This document shows, piece after piece, positions 57,964-64,000 of a stretch of DNA of 64,000 nucleotides. Within the stretch, counting starts at the first letter, position 1. Each line of letters starts with the position of its first letter. Below the pieces are notes generated by a model. The model saw only the letters and a program-made list of their open reading frames with translations. It was not told where the DNA came from and did not search any database. Position numbers and translations under genes: made by a program. Origin of the DNA: Gracilariopsis chorda (Eukaryota > Rhodophyta > Florideophyceae > Gracilariales > Gracilariaceae); the NCBI GenBank assembly GCA_003194525.1, contig NBIV01000021.1:186001-250000 (forward strand). Direction: 5' to 3'.

Positions 57964-58599
57964 CTACATATCGTCGCAATCATCCATGTCATCATCCTCA
58001 TCATAATCCTCTTCCCCATTTTCGTCCTCGTCTAGTTCATCACCCCCTGGTTGTTCATCGTCCCTATTATCGACGTTGGCGTCCTGCGTACCGCCCTGAG
58101 AAGCAGCGGAGCCTTCATTGGCTTCCTGTACACCGTCGCCCGGCCCCGGGGGCGACGTTGAGCCGCCCAAACTGCCTGCGATGGCTGACGTGATAGCCAC
58201 AGTGATTCCAACGCCACTGCCCACCACCTGCAGTGCCACTTTGACCTGGTCGTTTGTCATACGAGTATTTGCCTTTTTCCTCAGGTTTTCGTACTCGTCA
58301 TCGGACAGTTCGCCACGCGCAAAGGCCGCAGCCAGCTCGCGCTTCAGCCGTTTCCGGTCAGTCTCATTTTCCGGCCGCCGCAGCAGTGGTGCAGGGGGCT
58401 TCTTCTTCCAAAACTTCAAAGGCATCGCTCGTACACAGGTACGCGCAGTGCTAAACCGACGTCCCTCAAAATGCACTGAGATGACTGTTACAGTACGTTG
58501 TCGCCCTGCAGTAAAGACTTGCACCAATGGATATTTGTCATCGAATCGAGTGAGGAGGGTTACTGCAGATCTGTCGGTGTCGGAGGCACTGGCACTCAT
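57964..58599 (-). CDS. Unknown host protein with SHOCT/DUF1707-like helical motif and acidic tail
   Basis: 211 codons (ATG 58599); a second ATG at residue 59 (MPLKFWKKKPPAP) could be the real start, since the first 58 residues look less constrained. Residues 81-112 read DRKRLKRELAAAFARGELSD then DEYENLRKKA, a helix-turn-helix of the SHOCT/DUF1707 kind (L..AF..G.L..DEYE.L). Residues 120-146 form a Gly/Ala-rich hydrophobic segment (VVGSGVGITVAITSAIAG), possibly membrane-inserted. Residues 175-211 are almost all Asp/Glu. It lies head to head with the gene at 59559, which carries the same motif twice. Frame intact; function unknown. Confidence 0.7.
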   Translation of the reverse strand: MSASASDTDRSAVTLLTRFDDKYPLVQVFTAGRQRTVTVISVHFEGRRFSTARTCVRAMPLKFWKKKPPAPLLRRPENETDRKRLKRELAAAFARGELSDDEYENLRKKANTRMTNDQVKVALQVVGSGVGITVAITSAIAGSLGGSTSPPGPGDGVQEANEGSAASQGGTQDANVDNRDDEQPGGDELDEDENGEEDYDEDDDMDDCDDM

Positions 58600-58799
58600 G
58601 GAGCTTGAACGTGGTCTGAAGTACAGTAACTCGACCTGCAGCTGCGAATTCTCATCTTTAACGTGTCTCCTACAGTGGATACACTACGAACAAAGCTCAC
58701 GACAGACTTACGTAAATTTTGTGTTGTCCGGGCGGAGTTAGAAGCGTTAGTAATTGCATACTGCATCAGCATTCGCAAATACATTGTGCAATTCACCCC

Positions 58800-58885
58800 G
58801 CCAACTGTATGCGACGCCAAAGATCATCTTTGAAAGATGTACGACGCCAACTGTATAACACGCCAACTGTATAAGACGCCAACTA
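58800..58885. repeat. Short tandem repeats, unit ACGCCAACTGTATAA
   Basis: Units of about 16 bp at 58800, 58843, 58860 and 58876, interrupted by a small hairpin (CATCTTTGAAAGATG). They lie in the shared upstream region of the two divergent genes. Confidence 0.75.
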
Positions 58886-59558
58886 TTCTTTACGGAACAG
58901 CTTTTACGTGCTACCAGCCGTATGGCCGGTTGGCAGTTTTCTTCAGCACCTGTTGTGCTCAACCGTGCTTGCAGCAGTGAAGCATGAGAGCAGCAGTACA
59001 GTTTACAGCCCGAAGAGAGTCAAAAGCGGTACAGTTAAGGACTAACTGCTAGCTTCGTATCAATTCTCGCGATGATCGATACAGCTTTGCTGGACCGATA
59101 CGAAGTTAGGCCCGGTGCGATAGCACAGCGGACTACTTTAACTGGTTAGAGCCATTGTGCAATACCAAACTAGGTGCATTGCACCCCCTTCTTCCCTCAC
59201 CGCTCCGTTCCAGTCCTCTACTTGTACTCAGCGCCACAACGACGAGCGCCAAGCATCTCCCCCTGCCTCCGGCAGTGCTATCTGAGACGCTTGTCGCCGT
59301 GTATGGTGTTGACTATAAAAAGTTCCACGTGTTATGCACTTTTTGGTCAGTATAAGAAACCGTGTGAATTTGTAAGACTTCGTTGTCTTTTCGGAACCCT
59401 GCACCTCTATTCAGAGTATCCGCATCGTGATCCAAGCATTCATTCATTGACTATCACTTGCTCCCCAGTTGTTGCTATATGTTCGAGGAACAACAATTCT
59501 AACTGCACCATTGATGTAAGACACCCTTTCTGGCAGCCATCAGCCTCCTTCATGCGCG
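58886..59558. other. Shared upstream region of two divergent host genes
   Basis: No coding sequence recognised. It should contain the promoter of the gene at 59559. Core promoter elements are not evident. Confidence 0.4.
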
Positions 59559-61259
59559 ATGAAGCATCTCCCATTCGGCACCCGCGTTTATGTCATGTGG
59601 CTGGTGCTTTTGCTGCTAGCTGTTCTCCCATCATTTTTCCACGTCCTGCGCCCATTGTGGCGCATTGTGGCTGCTCTCGGTCCATTAATCCTCGCATTAG
59701 ACATTGATGCAGGTAACCACTCCGGCTTCTACAGCGCCAAATTCACCATCTCTTTGATTTTCGCGCTGCTCTCGCTCCCCCTTGTATACGAGACCTCTGG
59801 ATTCGAGCAAATAACGCCTTTCTTCCGCGCTGTGGTTCCAGTACTCCTGCTGCTGTTCATAGCGTCATGCGCTACCACTATGGCTGCCAATCGCCGTCGC
59901 TCTTGCGTATGGGTCGGCAAAACGAAGCAAATCCACACATGTAACAACCTCTTTCCCATTGACAAGTGCTTGAACGCAAAGCCGTACGCCGACTACCCTT
60001 CGCTCACTATCCGCACGCCACTCACGCCGGCAGAACTCCGCGGGGCTTGGGTGAGAGATAGTGAATGTGGGCGCCGAATGCTTTCCGTTAACGAGGTACG
60101 CGCGCGCGTACTGTACATATGCTTCGTTACGCAATTCGTCATGCAACGGATTTTCAAGTCTCCGCAAAACCAAGTATACGTCTTTTCGCTAGTGGCATGG
60201 TATCGCATGCGCGTGTTGCTGCTGCTGGCTGCGATTGCGGGGTTCATCGACGTGTTCGACGGCCTTTTCCGCGGCAGCTACGCAGATTCTGATGTAATGT
60301 CGAAGGCCATTCTGTGGTTGACGCTGCCGTCCATCACGGTTCCGGCCATCCTGCGCATCTACTTTGGCAACAAAGCCAGCCTGAAGCTTATGTTCTATGG
60401 GTTCCTTCCGGTGAGCTCAGATCGCGAACTGTGGTTGCGCCTCGGCGTCCAGCCGCGCGATTTGTACACAGCGCTGACGAACGGTGTTCGCGCCGGACGC
60501 GTGCTGAAGGAAACTGTGGGCCTCATCAACGGCGCTGGAGTGGGCAACGTCAAGGTGGAGAATTTGCCCGACGCGGTGCGTGCGTCTGAGGAGTCGCTGA
60601 TTCGCTTGGGCGACTTATTCGTACGCGTGTTTGATGGAATGCGCTTTGAAAAGCAAGGGGGCTCGCTACGAATTCTTTCCGCGCGCTACGAATTGATACA
60701 CCAGAATTGCAATGATAGTGCGGCGAGTGATTCCATACAGTCAAATGACGTGGATGAGGAGGAAAAGGAGCTGGTGGGCACAGGATGGGATCGAGGATGG
60801 GAAACAGATGGCGGTGTGCTAGAGGCTTCGGAAGCGGAATGGGAAGGCAGCGAGGGCGACAAGAGAGTCGAAGGAGAAGGAGAGCGACAGTGGTGGCGCT
60901 GGTGGAAAAAGTTATGGAGAAGGCGTGATGGTATGACGCAGGATGTACGGAAGCAACTTCGGCGATTGATTGCAGACGCGTTCTCGAAAGAGGAGATCGA
61001 AGAGGACGAGTATGAACGGCTGACCGAGAGCGTGACTGTTGACAGTGGAAGACGAAGTGATGTTGAGCGGCTGTCACAAATTGTGGCAGGCGCATTTTGG
61101 CGGGGGCACATCGACTGGGTAGAGTATAGACTTGTGTCTCAGCCTCTGGAGCGGCGGTTGGCGATGCGATTCATTTTTCGTGCTTCCGGTGCAAAAGGGA
61201 CTGCGAAAGGCATTGAAGGTACGGCTGATGATGTGGAGGACGAATCGGCAAACGTTTGA
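59559..61259 (+). CDS. Multi-pass membrane protein with two C-terminal SHOCT-like motifs, unknown family
   Basis: An intact 566-codon frame without introns. Hydrophobic segments lie at about 11-30, 34-49, 61-77, 88-108, 183-199, 205-231 and 249-269, giving about seven membrane spans. Residues 270-380 are a soluble part with LGVQPRDLYTALTNGVRAGR and LINGAGVGNVKVENLPDAV. An acidic linker (390-440) and a Trp/Arg patch (RQWWRWWKKLWRRR) follow. The C-terminus has two copies of one motif: 464-492 (LRRLIADAFSKEEIEEDEYE) and 503-526 (LSQIVAGAFWRGHIDWVEYR). The divergent neighbour at 57964-58599 has one copy. I start at this ATG because the hydrophobic segment follows directly. Possible role: a membrane-anchored assembly or regulatory protein, which is inference. 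Confidence 0.8.
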   Translation: MKHLPFGTRVYVMWLVLLLLAVLPSFFHVLRPLWRIVAALGPLILALDIDAGNHSGFYSAKFTISLIFALLSLPLVYETSGFEQITPFFRAVVPVLLLLFIASCATTMAANRRRSCVWVGKTKQIHTCNNLFPIDKCLNAKPYADYPSLTIRTPLTPAELRGAWVRDSECGRRMLSVNEVRARVLYICFVTQFVMQRIFKSPQNQVYVFSLVAWYRMRVLLLLAAIAGFIDVFDGLFRGSYADSDVMSKAILWLTLPSITVPAILRIYFGNKASLKLMFYGFLPVSSDRELWLRLGVQPRDLYTALTNGVRAGRVLKETVGLINGAGVGNVKVENLPDAVRASEESLIRLGDLFVRVFDGMRFEKQGGSLRILSARYELIHQNCNDSAASDSIQSNDVDEEEKELVGTGWDRGWETDGGVLEASEAEWEGSEGDKRVEGEGERQWWRWWKKLWRRRDGMTQDVRKQLRRLIADAFSKEEIEEDEYERLTESVTVDSGRRSDVERLSQIVAGAFWRGHIDWVEYRLVSQPLERRLAMRFIFRASGAKGTAKGIEGTADDVEDESANV

Positions 61260-61674
61260 CTGACAAGGGGCAGTGCATCTGACCCTAGGCTGTTATAGAG
61301 CTAGATAACCAAAATGGGATATCTAGGTCAAGCCGAAGGGTACATGTGCGGGTGTGGAATGCATGACACGTCCGAGCGTCACGTTCCAAAATGAAGCCCT
61401 CAAAGCGCAGTGGCAACGACGTCATCTGCGCGTCATCCATCGTTTAATCTCAACTCACTACGAGAAGATACACCTTCTACCGCTACGGCGTTCGACTGCG
61501 CGATCAAGACAAGCACTGACTGGTGGGAGTGGTAACCACTACAGGCCACGGCCCGCTAATCATTATACTGTGCCATAACGCATCGCTTTTCAGCGTTTGT
61601 AGCATATTCTTCTCTCTACAGCCGCATTCAAAGCGGCATGCGGCTCACTTCTATGCTCGCGCCGCGGTCACTCA
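61260..61674. other. Spacer, nothing identified
   Basis: No gene or repeat recognised. Confidence 0.5.
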
Positions 61675-62020
61675 TTTGTATATCAAGTTGCTGAGTCTCT
61701 TCTTTAATTCCTTTCGCCTCTCACGATTTACCTTCTCAGCATCCTTTTCAGACATATTGTTACTAATACTTGGCTGGCGCGGCGCACCTGACTGCTGCTG
61801 TTTCGTTTACCAATGCGTTCAAGTGAACACCAACATCGTTTGTAAGTTCTCGGACAGACACCTTTTTCCTCGCGGAACTGCTTTTCTTCCACAGTTTCTC
61901 AGTTACTGCACGCCTTTGCCAGGCTTCCGGTTGGGGATCCGTGATTTCACCAGTGGCAGGGGGTACGTGATAGGCACCTATGACATAGTCACTGTCGCTC
62001 ATGCCAATGTGATGTGCCAA
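61675..62020 (-). pseudogene. Fragment of an unknown gene with helical, basic C-terminus
   Basis: Reading right to left: PEAWQRRAVTEKLWKKSSSA, RKKVSVRELTNDVGVHLNAL, and after a frame change ISNNMSEKDAEKVNRERRKE and LKKRLSNLIYK before a stop. The composition looks like real coding sequence of a small charged protein. The frame change at about 61790 suggests a pseudogene. No family recognised. Confidence 0.4.
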
Positions 62021-62030
62021 TTAAAAGAGC

Positions 62031-62104
62031 CCGTGCCGAGCACTTTGCAGTGCTTGCAATCACCGTGCCGACCACTTTGCAGTGCTTGCAATCACCGTGC
62101 CGAC
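62031..62104. repeat. 32-bp tandem repeat, two full units
   Basis: Units 62031-62062 and 62063-62094 (CCGTGCCGA(G/C)CACTTTGCAG...) differ at one base, followed by the first 10 bp of a third. Confidence 0.9.
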
Positions 62105-63156
62105 GTCACTTGACACCCGTTTGCCGTCAGGATGTGCCTTCCCTGCCGAATAGCAAGCAAACTGTGCCTGATGATAGAGCGCATATTTAATTTTGAAGAG
62201 ATATTTTTCTTCTGACACAAATTGTACCCCTGGTAACCTATCTTCGAAGGTACCGAAGGTAAGGGTTAGCGGTCAGAAGGGCTTAACTTGGAACACATTC
62301 AAGACATTAAAAAATGTACAATTTTGCACTGCTTTTGGTATCACCCGCACCGATGGTAGACAAAGGGCTTAACTTGAGACAAAGACAAAGCTTGGACTTC
62401 TTATCGTCTCTTGAATCTTGTGTTCTGTTTTGGCATAGTGGCGCTGAATCTTGTTAGTATAAACCGCCGTAGTGCAAAATATGGCAAAAATAACTTGGTA
62501 GTTGCGGCAGTGTTAGGATAACGGACGCTCTTGCTTTCTTGAACGCAATGCAATGCCAAACGCGTTTGGTGCACGAATTGAAAAAAAAGCCAACATCTAC
62601 ACAATAAACGTTAATCAGAACTAAAACGCTTCTCTTTACAGCCTATGTACTATTCTTTCTTCTAAAAGGAAGACGCAAAAGCTTTTACCCTGGAGTACTT
62701 CACATTCCATGGTTGCAGCCACTTTATTGAAGCTACGAAGGGTACATTTTTGCCGATTTTGGCACTCCCAAAACGCAAAGCTCCTGCAATTGACATCTTG
62801 ATAGACATACTCTGTTTTCTGCTTTAATTTGGATCTGTGGTAGAAGTCATATTTTTAGAAAACCAAAATTGGGCTAATTACAATGAAAATAAACAAGGTT
62901 TTCTCATCTTCAGCCACCTTTTTGGCAAAAAGTCGTCTCAACTTAAGCCCTGTCTTAAGTAAAGCCATTCTGACCGCTATTACCGTCGTTTTGTTTGGCC
63001 CCATAAGAGTCAAAAATGTTTGGCAGAACGTTTTCATCACAATTTAGCGATGTAATTTGAGACCAGATGATCGAACTTCTTAAGTACAAATTCACATGCT
63101 CAGATTCCGAGCCTCAGAAGCGATTCTGACTCCAAGAAGGCCCGAAAGACGCCTCC
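62105..63156. other. Region without a recognised gene
   Basis: AT-rich. The phrase GGGCTTAACTTG recurs at about 62280 and 62368. No coding frame with motifs. Confidence 0.5.
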
Positions 63157-63243
63157 AAAACGTTTGAAACGTTCGGCCAACCATACCACAGTCTGTGACG
63201 GTCACAGACTGTGGTGTGATTGGCCGAACGTTTCAAACGTTTT
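63157..63243. repeat. 43-bp near-perfect palindrome (cruciform-forming)
   Basis: Arms 63157-63199 and 63201-63243 pair with two mismatches around a single central base. Within each arm CGTTTGAAACG is itself palindromic. It lies 180 bp upstream of the ATG at 63423. It could be a foldback element or a protein-binding site. Confidence 0.92.
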
Positions 63244-63422
63244 GTAGTACAGCGGTTGTACACCTTCGCCCGACAGATCAAGCCCAGCTTCTACTCGCCC
63301 ACCCCAGCTCTTTCGAGAACCGGCGATAGCGAGTCGAATGTTCCCCACTTTCATTTCCAGTTCTCAGCAAAACGCGTCACACAAGCTTTCCCAGTTGTGC
63401 ACTTGCATCGAAAGGGGGCGTC

Positions 63423-64000
63423 ATGCCGACTGCGTTTTGCAGACCACTCAAGCTGGATAACCCTCCTCGTCACCTTATCCTCATCACAACACTCCTTCTC
63501 GTCCCTGTCCTTACGCTGTTGACACTATCATTCAACGCCCATAGACTCAATCGCTTATCATTTAGCTGCAGCAGTCGAACCGCACCGCAACATGGTGGCG
63601 ATTGCGAGGCGATCGGAGAGCCTCGCCGACCCTCCTGGGCATGTACACAGAATATGAAGGACGCAATTCCCGAGTTCATATCGCTTTACAACTCACGACC
63701 AATTCAAAACAACTTTGGCGGTGTTCTGTTTGACCACGCGTTTGCACTGTGGTACACGCTTCGAATGGAACAGCCCAAGATAGTGATCGAGAGTGGTGCT
63801 TTCAAAGGTCTCACCACATGGCTTATCCGAGAGGCACTTCCGGCTGCACGTATAATTTCAATTGATCCTGCAAACAGAGCTCGTACATTGCGCGGTGTGG
63901 AGTACATGACAGGGAACAATTTCACAGACTTTGCGAGCATTGACTGGGCCGCAAAGGGAGTCAACGCTCAGGATACCATTGTGTTTCTGGATGATCACCA
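63423..64000 (+). CDS. Membrane-anchored Rossmann-fold protein (methyltransferase/hydroxylase-like), 5' part
   Basis: The frame opens at ATG 63423 and runs off the right edge (192 codons seen). Residues 16-37 (RHLILITTLLLVPVLTLLTL) form a signal anchor, so the rest would face the Golgi or ER lumen or the outside. A Cys-containing stem follows, then FGGVLFDHAFALWYTL and the core KIVIESGAFKGLTTWLIREA, then ARIISIDPA and DTIVFLDDH. A strand ending in ESG.FKG followed by SIDP is the nucleotide-binding start of class I methyltransferase-like and cephalosporin-hydroxylase-like folds. Specific function cannot be told from this part. Confidence 0.72.
   Translation, partial: MPTAFCRPLKLDNPPRHLILITTLLLVPVLTLLTLSFNAHRLNRLSFSCSSRTAPQHGGDCEAIGEPRRPSWACTQNMKDAIPEFISLYNSRPIQNNFGGVLFDHAFALWYTLRMEQPKIVIESGAFKGLTTWLIREALPAARIISIDPANRARTLRGVEYMTGNNFTDFASIDWAAKGVNAQDTIVFLDDH

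Noticed and set aside
57852-58741. Plus-strand frames over 57852-58741
   Set aside because: Opposite the minus gene with the SHOCT-like motif and acidic tail; the His/Pro/Arg-rich composition is that of a reversed acidic tail.
61523-62113. 196-codon plus-strand frame
   Set aside because: It spans a 32-bp tandem repeat and overlaps a minus frame with better coding character; no motif.
1-64000. CRISPR array or prokaryotic operon
   Set aside because: No regularly spaced direct repeats with unique spacers and no operon-like spacing; all recognised families are eukaryotic.

Overview
This is a stretch of eukaryotic nuclear DNA dominated by mobile elements, with few intact host genes. The host-like genes lie mainly in the last 7 kb. 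The transposon repertoire (a Helitron, pogo, PIF/Harbinger-like DDE_4 transposases, SANT/DUF6818-like proteins, Copia and chromodomain Ty3/Gypsy elements) and the largely intron-free frames would fit a red alga or another large-genome protist. That placement is inference; no marker gene fixes the organism.

Layout. 1-4.35 kb: the Rep half and the start of the helicase of a Helitron on the minus strand, running off the left edge. Its N-terminus contains two coding repeat arrays. 5.1-6.3 kb: a cluster of foldback repeats. 6.3-9.6 kb: no recognised gene. 9.6-11.3 kb: an intact pogo-like transposase. 12.3-16.3 kb: a broken Copia element (minus) without recognisable LTRs, followed by minisatellites. 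18.9-32.0 kb: a DDE_4 transposase gene split by a complete but old Ty3/Gypsy chromovirus (element A, 19645-31555, minus, 5-bp duplication GGTAC). 33.0-34.7 kb: a decayed RING-PHD-BRCT gene. 35.8-37.3 kb: a decayed membrane-protein gene and a DUF6818-like fragment. 39.2-40.3 kb: a decayed SANT-like gene. 40417-51912: a younger, structurally complete relative of A (element B, plus, 797-bp LTRs, duplication CGTGT). 51.9-54.4 kb: fragments of host genes, including the C-terminus of an FtsH protease. 54.6-56.2 kb: a PIF/Harbinger-like transposase split by a solo LTR of the same Gypsy lineage. 58.0-61.3 kb: two divergent, probably intact host genes that share a SHOCT/DUF1707-like helical motif. 63.4 kb to the right edge: the start of a membrane-anchored Rossmann-fold protein, preceded by a large palindrome.

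The most interesting observation is that elements A and B, although well diverged, each carry the same extra protein-coding region on the strand opposite gag-pol, between the chromodomain and the 3' LTR. The protein is conserved in blocks (about 55% identity over about 80 residues by eye) up to a shared C-terminus, and in B its start lies 57 bp from the 3' LTR. This suggests an antisense accessory gene driven from the 3' LTR. Both elements and the solo LTR are also full of very short perfect hairpins, and three out of three of these insertions sit in or beside DNA-transposon genes.
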